DNA of 64,000 nt from Sternotherus odoratus (taxonomy: Eukaryota; Chordata; Testudines; Kinosternidae): NCBI GenBank assembly GCA_032164245.1, contig JAVMKO010000001.1:17831603-17895602 (forward strand). Direction: 5' to 3'. This document shows positions 11,372-23,530 of this stretch, one piece after another. A program made the translations under genes and the position numbers. The notes beneath the pieces were generated by a model that worked only from the letters and a program-made list of their open reading frames with translations, did not search any database and was not told where the DNA came from. Numbering within the stretch: position 1 is the first letter of the stretch; the number at the start of each line of letters is the position of its first letter.

Positions 11372-11885
11372 TGTTTTTTATATTTGCACGTCCTCCAATC
11401 TGCGAATGTGTGTGCCATGAAATTCTGCTTTGTGTTTGGCGGAGAAGCCTTTTATCCTACTGCTGTTCACCTCTGGGGTAGGGAGAAAAGCTGGATGTAT
11501 GTTTGCCCTATAGGAGATGGATGATGCCCTTAGTCAAATACAAATTAAAAAAAGCTAATCACTAAATTTGCCTTGTCATGGTACTTATGAGGAGATAAGT
11601 ACAGTAAACAATGTCTGTGTTCATATATCATGGGGAAATAAAGAGTTTCCAGGTCTTTGGTAATGTCAGCTGTGATATTGAGAGAGGTTACAGTAGATTT
11701 TGGCATAAGTGACGTTAACATTGATCAAGAACGTGGATTTCTTTACATTAGTGGTCAGAGTGCCCAGTTATGAATGGAGATTTTTTTATGTAGATATTTT
11801 AATTTTAAAAAGTTTTTAAACTAAATTAAACATTAAATGTGGGATTTTCAAAAATGCTTGGATAACTTATTGTAATGGGATTTGT
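11372..11885. other. Unassigned AT-rich tract
   Basis: No gene, repeat end or regulatory signal that I can support. Confidence 0.5.
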
Positions 11886-12018
11886 GGCCAAGATTTTCAG
11901 AAAGAGATGAGTGCCCAGCTTCTGAAAATCCGGTCCCTTTGGGGTGTCGCATCATCCATCTCCTATAGGGTCAATCAAAAATGGAGGCACTCAAAATCAA
12001 ATTTGAAAATTTTGGCCT
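11886..12018. repeat. Palindromic short interspersed repeat
   Basis: The left arm starts GGCCAAGATTTTCAG and the right arm ends GAAAATTTTGGCC; GAGTGCC and GGCACTC mark the inner part of each arm. An inner pair (TTTTCAGAAAG and CTTCTGAAAATC) adds a second fold. The same family recurs at 34884-35025. It has no coding capacity and no clear target duplication. Confidence 0.6.
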
Positions 12019-15000
12019 CTGCTCCGAAGTCATCGAGGAGTTTTTGAAAAAAATCTGACATCTACACCTATATCTACACTCTACAGCAGGAACTAAAGAA
12101 ACACGCACCTTGTCCACATGTAAAAGGTTAATATTATGTGTCTTTCCCATCTTGCACTGCAGTAAGACCCTTGCAATATTTTTAGATGTGTTGGTTTTTG
12201 TTCTAAATTGTTCCCATATGAATCCACCAAGTGATGTCAAGCACTACAGGAGAACTCCCCATCTTGTAAGTTGCCGTCTTTGGGGGTCCATTGGGTCTGA
12301 TCTGTTCCACCACATTTTAAATTAGGACTGTACATTTCAAGATCTGTCTTCAACTAATTGCTCCCTCAGACCCAACAATGTGTTGACAATACCACCTGAG
12401 GTTGAAATTCTGAAGTCCCTTCTCAACATCCTTTCCGTCTTGCTTTTCATTGTAGCACAACCGTTGGGAAAGAAGCCTTTGAAAATCAGTAATCAGAAAA
12501 GACAATAATATATTGAGCACTGTGGTGCAGACAAATAAAGACCGATATTCTAAGCCTTCAATTCCTCCAGTGAAATATTATTATGGCTTGATGTTTCATA
12601 ATGCTGGGTATATTGGTATCCTCAAGGGAAACTGTAATGTGGACGAAACATAATTACAGGGGCTTGCTTCCTGTAATGTGTTTTTTTACTGAATGCAGGA
12701 AACAAAAGGTCTTGCTTGGTTCAGAGCTTAAGTTAAGATACTTGTGAAAGTTTAAAGATATTTGAAATGTTCTGGAGACACAAACCTCGCAAATATGGGA
12801 ATCACAACTCCATTTGAACTTATGCCTGGCTTACTTTCAGTGCTTAAATAATGAATTGCTTTCAGGTTTTCTGAAGTTCAGTGAAAGAAATAATCACTTC
12901 AAATGCCACACTAGCTTGCTTATTGAAGATGTTTGTTTTCCAGGACAGCTTTCACAACATTCAAACTCTTTCTGAAGGTGAAAGGTCTGGTGACATAGAT
13001 TGTGAGTTCCTTACAACTGGCTAGCTGGGTGACCCATTCTCTAACTGGGGTTGAGGACCTACAGTACACATTTCATTTTTCTCTTCTGTACAGCTGGAGC
13101 TCATTTTCATCACATACGTGGAGACAAGGAGGTGCCACTAATGATCTTTGGAATTTTCGATTAGCATCTGTCCATCATTTAGTTATTTATAAGAGGCCAA
13201 CCAGAGACTGGAGAGCAGGCCATGGTTCTTACTGCACTGACCTCTTAGCAAAAGCTGCTGGGGCTAAACCATGTTAGAACTTGGAGCACAATTTTTCAAC
13301 ATGGCTCACAGGTTTTGAACATGACTCCTTTGGGGGTTCCACATGGCAGCATGCTGGGTGGGAGTAAGCCAAAGAATGACTGAGAATGGGGATCTATCTA
13401 CTGCTTCTTCCCACAAATGATCATGGAATATATATTGTGTTGTGGAGGAAGTTCCAGCCCGACTACCTTGTGCATCAGTCCAGTGCCTAACCTGGCTACT
13501 GGTTTCCCAAACTGTAGGACTTGGGCAGTGTCTTTATGGGGCCTTAAACTCTTTCCTTACTTGCCTATTTACAACCTTGAAAACATAAAAAAAAATGCTT
13601 TGGGCATTTGCCTTAGTTTCCCTGTGCGCTGGTTCCACCTTCTACCAAAGTCTTTCCAGTGCAGCCCAGCATGGCTGCAGGGACTCAGCAGTTTTTCACT
13701 AGCAGCAATTCCTTCTGGCTGCTGGAAGCCACAGTGGTGCTGGTACCAATGGTAAAGACATTGTGTCTCTAATCTGCTGCATCCAGTGCTCTTTTGCTGG
13801 TGCACATTCAGTGTGGATCCACTGAGGGAGGAGAAGATAGCAGCTGAGTGCCTCAGGGCTTTTCCTGAAGGGAATTGAGGGAGCAGGTAAAGAGGAAAGG
13901 AGCTCATGGGGGAACAGCACTGAAGGAACAAGTTGGATCCTGGTCCTCCATAAACCTCTTTTTCTTTGGGGAGCTCTCCACTTTCAGATTGGGAGCAAAA
14001 TTTCCACAACTAGATAAACTCTGTGCACAGAAATAAGGTCCCATCCATCTCACTGAAGCATATCAAGGTAAAGGCTGTTACAATGGTGTACACATTATGA
14101 ATCTCATATTTGGTTCCTGGTGGATACCTTTGTGTCTCGATCATGTGTGAAGCTTGAGCTCATTAGCCTTGATAAAGCAGAGCCTGAGGGTACAACGTGT
14201 GAGAACAACCATACTACTGAACCTTTTTGTATCTAGACTTGTGAACTGACTCTGTACATTAAGGAGAAGGGAGAGGTGACAAAGGAAGACATTCCATTTT
14301 AGAGAGGTGTGATGGGATAGAAGCACAATACTATGTTCCCAGTAGGCAAGGAGTTAACTCACCGTTCCCGGGGCAGAGAGATGTGAAGCCAATCAGAATG
14401 GCTTGTGGTGAGCCAGAGAGAGTGTAAAGTGATCACATACTTTACCTGGGATTTGAGGACTGGGTTGAACTGCAGCCTTTGAAGTTGCTTTGGTTTATGA
14501 AAAGTTGTCTTGACTGCTGGTTAAAAAGATTTGTTTGGGATATCAACCATTGCTGGATGATACTGTAATATCTGGAGTCAGCCCAGTTTATGTTCAATCC
14601 TATCTCTGATATCTGCAGAGCGGGAGGAAAGGCTCTTGAGCATTTAATGACAGCACACCGATTTAAACATTCAGTGCTGACTGGTTACCTGCAAGTGCAT
14701 CGCTGTAGGAGGTGTGCGTGTCAGATCCCACAAGCCTACATGGTTGGGCCTGTTATTTGGTCTTGTATTTGAATGGGGGCCATCCGAGGAAATCCCAGCG
14801 TACAGGTATGATGTTTGTCCTTCTGCATCACTATTGAACCAGTTCTGCGGCACCATTGTAGAGAGGGAAGGAAGGCACTGCATTGGAGGTGCAGCCTTTT
14901 GTTCTGATCATTAAAGATCCCAGGGCACCTTTCGCAAGCTCGAGTTTTTTTAACTCTAGTAACCTGAACTAATCAATTCAGACGGTCTAATTCCAATTTA

Positions 15001-16329
15001 GGAAATTGGATTCTGCTTACCTACTGTAAAGGCTTCTTGCAGTTTTGAATGAATGGCGGTATTTTTTTCTTCTCTTCCTGTCCTAAATAGTTCTGTAGCA
15101 TTATCATGCACTGTTCAGAAATTTTGCTTTGTTCAGCTGCAGAAATAGTTGCATGTCAGTAGCTGGTCAATTGATTCCTTGTATGCTTGGTTTCAGAGGA
15201 AAAGGCCTATATAATCATATTGGATTCATCCCCACCCCATTATAAGACAAGGAACCAAATAGTTGTTGATTCTCAGTATCAATACTGCAGTTCCTCAGTT
15301 TCAGCAAGATATTGTATCGGATAATGAAGGCAGCATTTTAAAATACCAAGGTTCCTATACTGTTTTCACTTTTCACACACACCCTGCTGATATTAGAAAG
15401 AATTGTACAATGGATCCAAGGCAGTGTGTGGACCTGACGTTTTAAAAGAAGCCATCTAAATCATCTTAGAACATTAATCTGTGCTTTGTAGGATAGAATA
15501 GAGTGGCCCTGATTAAATGATTGAAATCACTGTTCACAGTCATCTTGTTTGAATTGCAGAAACACATTACGCTGCTCTGACAATACAAACGCCTTGAACC
15601 TAGTGTCCCTCCCAGTGTGCGTTGACCCAGACAAGATATTCCCTGAGCTCTCTCTGTGATTTGTCTCACTCTGTGCAATCTAGAGGATTTAGCCTTTAAT
15701 CAGTTAAACAGGTTGAAGTGTTGCTTGTAGAAGGTAATTATGGGTTCTCAATGAAAATGGCAGTTAGTCTGCTGGATGGCACTTGTCACACTGGGGAGAG
15801 TACAGACTGCCTACGCAAGGCATGGGTTCTCTGCAGAAGGGCCCCTTCCTGAGATAATAATCCAGCTCCTTGCGGGAATGAGGGAATTGGGTAGCAACCT
15901 GTCGGGGGAAAGTGCTGCTTTACCTTGTGTGATATCCACTCAAGAGAAGCAGCAAAGTTAAGAAGGAAATGTTAAACAACGGGCAAACTGTGCTGAATCC
16001 TCCTTCAGTGCAGGGTCTTTGCATTCAAAATAACTCTGGTAAACAGGGGAATTACCGACATACAGATCTTCGGGAAGTCTCCAAAGACATTGCTTTCTCC
16101 AGTACTTTTTCAAAAACTCGTCTCTGTGAGAGCCATTATCTTGCTGGAAGTCCTGTCAGTTCTGGTATTTAATTAAAGTAACAGGGTTTACGCTGCAGTG
16201 TAATTGGCAGCACCAATGAGAGATGGCTGCTTGGTGGCTGAAGCAGCACGTAGAGCTTGTGTTTCTGAGCCATATGCCTTAAGTAAAGGTTGAATTGTTG
16301 TCTACATGCAATCAGGCTCTACGGATACA
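12019..16329. other. Long unassigned non-coding tract
   Basis: About 4.3 kb with no repeat ends and no exon I can defend. The longest open frame (minus strand, 13569-14009, 146 codons) has no recognisable domain and overlaps another frame on the same strand. The lack of young insertions contrasts with the flanks. Confidence 0.45.
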
Positions 16330-16420
16330 GATCTTCAACTGACGTAAATCAATATAGCTCCAGTTAAATCAATGCAACTATGCTGATTTATACCAGCTGA
16401 TGATGTGGCCTATAAAATGT
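16330..16420. repeat. Palindromic short repeat (GTAAATC...GATTTATAC type)
   Basis: The left arm GACGTAAATCAATATAGCTC and the right arm CTATGCTGATTTATACC are inverted copies around a centre near AGTTAAATCAATG. The trailing phrase GCTGATGATGTGGCC is shared in decayed form with the copy inside the MIR at 36580-36652. Confidence 0.6.
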
Positions 16421-16424
16421 ATGC

Positions 16425-18735
16425 ATACAAGGTCAGATGTGGCTGACTTATGTCTGTAAAATGCCATGCAGCAGAGATGTGGTTTTGTGTTCAGTGCCAC
16501 CTCCTTCCATGGGGTTAGAAATTAGGTTGTTGAGGCAAAGACCCGTGTACGTGTTCCCTTTTTGAGATGTGGCGTGTTTTACATACTAGTTATTTGTGGG
16601 GATTTAGTAAAGTAAATCACGGGGGACATGTAGTATTGTTAAGAGGCTGTTGTTGAAGAAACTAGCAATCTGTGGCATTAGAGAAGCTCCCTCATTTTGG
16701 AGGTGCCCAAGTTTCTTACTTCAAATTCCACTGAGATCAAGGCCGCTGTGTATCAGACAAAGACAGTTGTACAGATACATTAACCACTTACTGGTACTGC
16801 TTGTTTTTAGAAAACATAAATGAACAGAGAAATGTTTTCCTTCTGTCATAATTATGATTTGGGAAACCCACCTTAATAATCAGAATATATGTGTGCACAA
16901 ATGGAGGATTTCAGGGCTGTCAATCCAGAAACCTTTTTTAAACAATATATTTATTTAAAATGTAAAGGGGGGAGGGAGAGACTATGCTAAGAAACTGAAT
17001 TGAACAGCCATTCTTCTGAAGAGATGGTTGCACAGTACTTGCATTAATGCTGGCAAAAGGACTTTCACTTCCATAGAAACAGATAAGAAGTCCCCTCTGT
17101 GAGAATACATCAGATGGTAGCAGAATCACAGGCATTCTGATTAGTTCGACAAATTGTCAATTTTCACAGGCTCTCTGTTCAGGCAGAGAGCACTGATGAT
17201 TTTTGTGCATGGAAGACACATGTTCCCTTTATAGTCTCTAAGTGGGGTAATAAAAGTTCCCTGTCACATGCCAACCTGCATTGGAACAAACACAAAATGA
17301 GGTAGTAATATGCTTCTGCTGCCAGCACCTCTGGTTCTTCTGTACAAGACTTTGGAGGGCCCAAGAAAATGGGATCTAAAAATAACATCAGGTGCAAAGG
17401 CCTTTGTGCTACATACTGTATCTTTCAAGAAGACACACAGCTTTTTTTATTTTATGTTAACACTTTTTTATGTTTGTTTGTTAAATGCATGGATTTTCTT
17501 TTGATTTTGGAGAAAATACTTTAAAAATATTTCCATGCCGAAGTGCGCACGCACACACGCACCCCCCCCCCAATAAAAAAACTAAACAAAAATTCCAAGA
17601 AACAAAAAGCCCCAACATTAGCCTTTGCAGTATTGCTTAGCAAGGATCTGCATCCTCTCTTGGAATGTTTGCAATTGACTTTTTGTTTGTCACAGACAGG
17701 TTGTTACCACTACTTCAGCGTGTGTGTGTGTGTGTGTGTGTGTTTAACCAGGGAGGATTGGCGAGTGGCAGTGCTTGGAGCCAGACAATACTAATTGCAC
17801 TATTTCTGCACTGGAATTTTATATCCAAAAGATGAGTAGATGACAGTTTAATACATACTAAATATCAACTAAACCAGAACCTAGAATCTAAAAACCTTAG
17901 AATATTGATGGAATTCGTATTTGAATTCCTGGATCTCAGAACTTGTCCCTGTAGCTCTAGCTTTGGGTTGGATCCAAAACTTCAAGGGGTTTATGGGCCT
18001 GTTTTTCCATTTGGATGCAGCCCAAATTTCATGAGAACAGCTGTTATTGCAAGATGTGTGCCCAAGATAGCAGAGATTTTATGAGAACAGCTGATCATGT
18101 GTGATTTCTGTCATTTTTGGTTGAAATCTTGAGAGTGCAGCAGAATTTCATTGATTTTGAATCAGAACCTGAGAGCCCCTGATTTGGTTTTGAACAACCA
18201 GACTGACTATGGATCTGGCCTTGCATAGCTGCAATCGTGAGCTATCCATTGAATGAAATATGTGTTGGCAATGATTGCTGGCAGTGAGGTAGCACCATAC
18301 AAGTAGGGAACAGCTTGAATAGCTGAATAATCTTTGAAAAAAATTAAAACAATTAGAAGTAGATGTGAATTGTCTGTAGATTTTCAGACCATCCCTTATT
18401 AAATCTTCATTTCAATGTTTGCTGGCTCTGCCATCTTCTTTTTGGGCAAACTGTGATATTTCTCCACCATCTACCAGAGCTTGTGATCACAGAGGTAGCA
18501 TGATGCTCTTTGGTGGATAAAAGCACCAAAGTGAATGATAGAAGAGGAAATGCCAAATTGCATTATAGATTGTAGCCCGATCAGTGGATGAGGATAACAA
18601 AAATTTGGGAGGGGTTGAAACGAAGGGAAGAAGGGGGAGAAATAAAGCAGAAATCTGGCACCACAGTGTTCAATGCTGGCACCTCTCCTGAGAATTTGAT
18701 ACATCGCCACCACCTAACTCAAGAGAGCAGACACA
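16425..18735. other. Unassigned tract with microsatellites
   Basis: Contains a CA/C-rich tract near 17552-17570 and a (GT)n run at 17720-17743. I see no exon. Open frames here, under 85 codons, are partly made of the microsatellite sequence. Confidence 0.5.
17720..17743 (+). repeat. (GT)12 microsatellite
   Basis: An uninterrupted run of about 12 GT units, likely length-polymorphic. Confidence 0.95.
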
Positions 18736-18739
18736 TTTT

Positions 18740-18905
18740 TTTTCGTAGCGTAGAATTTTCAATAGTGTTTATGTCCTATTTTTCAAAAATGAATTTGGAG
18801 CCTAAGTCTCATTGACTTTCTATGAGACAGGCTCTTAAATTAGTTTTGGAAAATAGGACTTACGCTGCAATCCTAAATCACTTAGGCACTTCTGAAAATT
18901 TTACC
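18740..18905. repeat. Palindromic short interspersed repeat
   Basis: The left arm has TTTTTCAAAAATGAATTTGG with GCCTAAGTCTCATTGA, and the right arm has ATCACTTAGGCACTTC with TGAAAATTTTACCCC. They are decayed inverted copies, and the centre keeps the TCATTGACTTTCTATGAGAC inner palindrome. Confidence 0.55.
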
Positions 18906-19199
18906 CCTAATTTCAGATCCAGGTATCTGCACTGGCTCAAAAATAGTAGTGTAGCCATGATTGCACGGGTGAAGGGATGTTCTAGCTGCCCCAATTACAA
19001 TCCCATTTGAAACCCCCATGTGTGTAACTGGGAGCATCTATCCCATCCCCCCCTCCTTCAGTAATGTCTACACTGCTGTTTTTAGCATGCTACTTGTTCA
19101 GAGGTAGGATACATGTCTGCCTGAGCTAGAAATTATACCTCCAGCTCCAGTGTAGATAGAGCTTTTAAAATCCCCATTTACTAAAGATACATCTGTATA

Positions 19200-19702
19200 C
19201 AGTAAACCCTTGATTTAACGGACCTCGATTTAACGGACTTCGGATGCAACGGACAAAATTTCTGAGCAAGCTGATGCATTCCTGATCCATTTCTGGCGGG
19301 CTGGCTGCCGGCTCCCGGCTGCCGCCCGGGTCCAGGCAGCGGGCTGGCTGGCTGCCGGCTCCCGCCTGCGGGCGGGCTGGCTCCTGGCTCCCGCCCAGGT
19401 CCCGCCAGCGGGTGGGCTGCCGGCTCCCAGCTCCCGCCCGAGTCCTGCCAGCAGGCGGGCTGGCTGATGGTTCCCCACTGCCGCCCGGGTCCCAGCAGCC
19501 GGGACCCGGGCGGGCTGGCTGACGGGTCCCGGCTGCCGCCCGGGTCCAGGCAGCAGGTGGGCTGCGGAGCTGCCGCCCCGACCCTGTGGCTGGCGGGCTG
19601 CTGCTCCGACAGCTCGTTGTTTTTTTTTTATTAAATAACGGACTTTTTCATTTAACGGACACCCCCTCGCCCGAATTAGTCCGTTAAATGGAGGTTTTAC
19701 TG
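19200..19702. mobile_element. Pogo/Tigger-like non-autonomous mariner element
   Basis: The left end CAGTAAACCCTTGATTTAAC and right end GTTAAATGGAGGTTTTACTG are inverted repeats of about 24 bp. The element is flanked by TA on each side (19198-19199 and 19703-19704), the target used by Tc1/mariner transposases. GGAC-containing sub-terminal repeats (TTAACGGAC) occur several times inside each end. The interior is a GC-rich tandem array with no transposase. The terminal pattern resembles Tigger/pogo-type miniature elements. Confidence 0.85.
19293..19610. repeat. GC-rich minisatellite inside the Tigger-like element
   Basis: Imperfect units built on GGCTGGCTGCCGGCTCCC and GCCGCCCGGGTCC recur at roughly 40-50 bp spacing, with many CpG dinucleotides. 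It could score as a CpG island, but it lies wholly inside the transposon and is not a promoter by itself. An 82-codon minus-strand frame through it (19230-19478) is a translation of the repeat. Confidence 0.8.
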
Positions 19703-19704
19703 TA

Positions 19705-20387
19705 ATTGCTAAACTGGTCTAGAAGTCAATCTTCTCTTGATCAGGAAACAATGTCAGACTAATAAATCGATTGGGGTTTATATTCTTATTACTGAAATTT
19801 TATTGGAGATTTGAATCCGTAGTGGGGAAGCCATGCTGGCAGAGTACTCAGTAGGAAAGCTATTTGGACCTCCCTTTCCCTGAAAGTACACTTTTAATAT
19901 CAGAAATCAGCTAGATTTCTGATAAATGAACTCAAAGATTCTGACCAGTTAATTTAGAAAGAGGTAATTTAGCAATCCACGGTAGCTTTTAATTCTACAT
20001 TTGGGTTTGGAGATGCATACAACTGATATTTAAGAAAAAAATCATTTTTTTAATATCTGCATTTTAAAGTGGAAATTCTCCATGTTCATTTGTGGGGCTT
20101 TTTCAGTCATACATCCTCAATGGCAGCCACAGTACTGTTAAGGCAGAATAACTTTGCAAACAAATGGATAGTGTGAGAGTCAGATTTGTCTGGTAAAAAA
20201 GAACCTAGGATAGCTATTAAAGTTTGCATTAGAATGTTGTTCCACGGAGGTGGAGTGCATATTACTTTTCAGTATGTTTTGGAGGTGGAAGTGAATCCTT
20301 TATGGGTATGATAGAGGGTTTGGTGACAGCAGAGAAGGCAGTGGGAAGGTGGCAAGGGATGCTGGAGATTTTACCAGTAACTTCATA
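19705..20387. other. Unassigned AT-rich tract
   Basis: Between the Tigger-like element and the second DIRS-like relic. No gene or repeat boundary that I can support. Confidence 0.5.
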
Positions 20388-21029
20388 TTCTTCTTTGAGT
20401 GTTTGTTCATGTCAGTTCCGTATTAGGTGACTCCCAAGCAGTACCCCTGAAGGTGGGTAGGAGTTCATGGACGTGTAGAGTGCAACTTAGCTCTGCCGAA
20501 CCCAGTGTCTTCTCTGGCTTGCTGAGTGATGGCGTAATGCAACATGAATATGTGGACAGAGAGGATCATGTCATGGCTCTACAGATGTCCTGAATAGGGA
20601 TGTGCACCAGAAAGACCGCCGAGGATGCATGAGCTCTAATCGCGTGGGTTCTGACAATCAGCAGCGGCAGGACCCCTGCCAGATGGTAACAGGTCCATAT
20701 ATAAGAGGTGATCCAGTTGGAAATCCTCTATGAGGACACCGGAAAGCCCTTCCTTTTCCATAACTGGTGTTTTTCATGTCCATTCCATAACCTGCTCACT
20801 TTCCCCACTGTTGGAATTTCCGGCAAGAAGGAACTGAGGGTGGAGGGGAGCTGGTGGTGCCTTTCATGCCGTGCCATGCGGTCGCCACTCCAGAGGACAC
20901 CAGAGCCAGTCTCCTACAGATACTGCTAAAGGAAAAACTTCCAGCATTGGTGCATGTGGAAAGCACACACCTAATATAGAATGGACAAGAGCCACACATC
21001 TCGAAGAACAGTAGTTACGGAAAAGATAA
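20388..21029 (-). mobile_element. Second DIRS-like relic, rearranged, minus strand
   Basis: Reading the minus strand, 21029-20753 is an inverted-repeat module with GTTCTTCGAGATGTGTGGC near its start. It is followed directly by a tyrosine-recombinase fragment (about 20745-20500) and then by a terminal repeat ending at 20388 (complement of TTCTTCTTTGAGTG). The recombinase piece keeps HxxR as H-A-I-R at 20635-20646, a VHIPIQDICRA block, and a histidine-tyrosine pair coded near 20531-20542. All of gag and RT is missing. The module lies upstream of the recombinase here but downstream in the relic at 9619-11371. The copy is inactive. Confidence 0.65.
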
Positions 21030-21762
21030 CTTCTTTTTTTTGCTTTAAGGTTTTTATATGGGCAGAGAGTGTAACATTAAGTGCCCAATCAAACAAAGTT
21101 TTTGTCTGTGCTCATAAAATAAAGCAGGGAGGATAAAAGAATTCCAAACTTATATTATAAAAGTGTGTGTGGCTGTGTGCAACAGAAATAAAACCACATT
21201 TAAAAGAAGAGTAATGTTGCAAATTCAGACATTCAAAAGGTAGGAAATTCTAGAATTCAGGTTGTCTGTGCAATCTTAATTCAGACCCCTTGTTTGTGTG
21301 ATGCCATCTTTACACAACCACATACCATTTTTCCCACAGGACCTCCATCTCATTTGGTGCATGAGGGACCTGCTGTGGGATGAATCAGAATTATTAAACT
21401 AGTCTTGAGAAGAGCCAGGGATCAGTGCACACACTCTTTGTAGGTGTCCTGTAGGTGTCAAGGTTTATTGTTATTTTTATTAAAGATGGCCTCCAGTTCA
21501 CTTTCACTTCTGCTTGAATTCTGTATGAACACAATGAGCAGTAAAATCATTCTTTGTTGCATTTTTTGTGTATTTTCTTGCCAGAAAAATATTTAAAAAT
21601 ATCCCAGGGTTTAAAATAGTCCAAATCTGAATGGAGATGTTCTGAGAGTTCATGAAGAAAGTTGTTTCTTTTTTATCTTTAAGACCACTATATTTACAAT
21701 CTTTACCATTTCTTTTAAGCAGCTCTCTCAGTTTGCAACCCCTGCTAGGAACATTGAGTCTA
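21030..21762. other. Unassigned AT-rich tract
   Basis: No gene or repeat boundary seen. The right edge is the target duplication of the following transposon. Confidence 0.5.
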
Positions 21763-21770
21763 GCTTAGAA

Positions 21771-22133
21771 CAGGGGTTCTCAACCTTTCTTTCTGATGCC
21801 CCCAACAACAGGCTATAAAAACCCCATGGCCCACCTGTGCCACAAAAACTGGTTTTCTGCATATAAAAGCCAGAGCCGGCATTAGGGGGTTGCAAGCGGG
21901 GCAGTTGCCAGGTCCCCATGCCACAGGGGCCACGGTGAAACTACATTGCTCAGACTTTGGCTTCAGTCCCAAGTGGTGGGACTCAGAATCCCGGGATTCA
22001 GTCCCATGCATTGGGGCTTCAGCTTTCTGCCCTGGGCCCCAGCAAGTCTAACACTGGCCCTGCTTGATCCCCCTGCCCTGAAACCTGCTTGAAGCCCCCC
22101 AGCAGGCCCTGGACCCTTGTTTGAGAACCACTG
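21771..22133. mobile_element. hAT-type non-autonomous DNA transposon
   Basis: The ends are CAGGGGTTCTCAACC and TTTGAGAACCACTG, related to the terminal repeats of the element at 1060-1559. The flanks GCTTAGAA (21763-21770) and GCTTAAAG (22134-22141) are an 8-bp target duplication matching at 6 of 8 positions. The interior is GC-rich and holds no transposase. Confidence 0.8.
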
Positions 22134-22141
22134 GCTTAAAG

Positions 22142-23282
22142 TATCACTTAGCCAAAGGTGGCTAGAATATTGTCACCTTCTTATGCCCACACCAGAATTA
22201 TTCTTCACTTTTGATCTCAGTTCCATTCTTTAGCTTGCAGAATTTCTTTTTCTGTGCTTACCACAGATGGACACATTTCTCTTCACTTTTTTCCTCTGTG
22301 TCCTTATGCTATCTCCAATACTTTCACTCTTTGTTTCTGATTTGCGAGACGTGTGTTGAATATGCAATGCATTTTTGCTACGTTAATAAACTAAAGTCAT
22401 CTAGTGTGCCAGGTTTCTCAAGCATTAGGGAAAATTGCTGCTGTGGAAGACTGCTCATGCTGGAGAGCAACTTATGACAATTCTTTGTACTTAATTTTGT
22501 TCTAAGGAAGGATGGATGGGAAAAGTGTCACCATTCTGCTTGTTACAGTACCACCCTATATTGCTCAGCTGTCACGTCACTTCTCATAGCAGTTCAGCTC
22601 CACATGTTAGAATAGCACCTACCAAGGTCCTTGAGTTCACCTGATCAGAGACTATGAAGCTATCCTATGATTAAAGTAAAGTGACTGTAATTCACTAAAA
22701 CGTGATCCTGTTGCTAATATAGTATCAATTCATTGTGTCAAACTCCAGCGCCTGTTCAGTGTTCAGCTTGTAAGTTAATGCTCAGCAGGCTCTGTTATTT
22801 GAATTATTGATAAAGCATTTTGTTCAATGTGAGAATCCAAAAGCAGTTTTGAGCTACAGAGGTAAGACACTCCCATATACTATTCCCAAGTTGTCAGCAT
22901 GAAAATACCTGCCTGTAGCCTAAAATGAAAGATACGGTGTACTTACTTCAGTTTGCTAAGATTGTTAATGGAAGGTTGTGCTAGATATCCAGTTAACAAG
23001 CAAGTAGTTCTCTCCCACCTGACAGGAGAGCTTTTCTGTCATTGCAGTGTAAGAGCTATTGAGTCTGTTTTGAAAGCCACATTATATGTTGCTGAAAAGA
23101 ATTCAGTATTTAATTACTAGACCTTTGTATGTGAACTCAGCCTACTCTTCCTTTTTTTCTCTTGCTATACAGGTGAATTTGTGTTCTTGTGCAATTAAGA
23201 GCAGAGAGTCATAGATCTTGCATTCAGTTTCACTGATGGCCAAATCTCATTCATAGGTTTGGGAGCTTTTTTCAGTTTTCTG
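22142..23282. other. Unassigned non-coding tract
   Basis: No exon, RNA gene or repeat boundary that I can support. Confidence 0.5.
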
Positions 23283-23530
23283 TTAAGGTCAGAAGGGACT
23301 ATTATGGCCGTCTAGTCCAGGGGTGGGCAAATTACGACCCAGAAGCTGAATCCAGCCCCTCAGATGTTTTAACCCTGAACTCTGGTCCCACCCAGAGCCC
23401 ACACCATCAGCTGGAGCCCTCACCCCCTTCCACACCCCAACCCCCAGTTTTGTGATCATTCATGGTCCGCCATACAATTTCCATACCCAGATGTGGCCCT
23501 TGGGCCCTGATCTAATCTGACCCCTTAGTC
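23283..23530 (+). repeat. CR1-type 3' end fragment split by a hAT-type element
   Basis: The left part has AAGGTCAGAAGGGACTATT and GTCTAGTC; the right part resumes with ATCTAATCTGACC. Together they match a common CR1-associated phrase, and the hAT-type element at 23318-23509 lies between. Confidence 0.55.
23318..23509. mobile_element. hAT-type family A, truncated copy
   Basis: Starts CAGGGGTGGGCAAATT and carries the GATGTGGCCCTTGGG arm near the right, but most of the right terminal repeat is lost and only CCCTG remains. The flanks GTCTAGTC and ATCTAATC form an 8-bp duplication with two mismatches. The interior is short and lacks the G-rich minisatellite. Confidence 0.7.

Noticed and set aside
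13569..14009. Open frame of 146 codons on the minus strand
   Set aside because: No domain recognised and an overlapping frame on the same strand; nothing separates it from chance.
19293..19560. Regularly spaced repeats suggestive of a CRISPR array
   Set aside because: Units are imperfect, have no unique spacers, and lie inside a vertebrate DNA transposon.
19293..19610. CpG-island promoter
   Set aside because: The CpG-rich sequence is a tandem array bounded by the transposon ends, so it is explained without a promoter.
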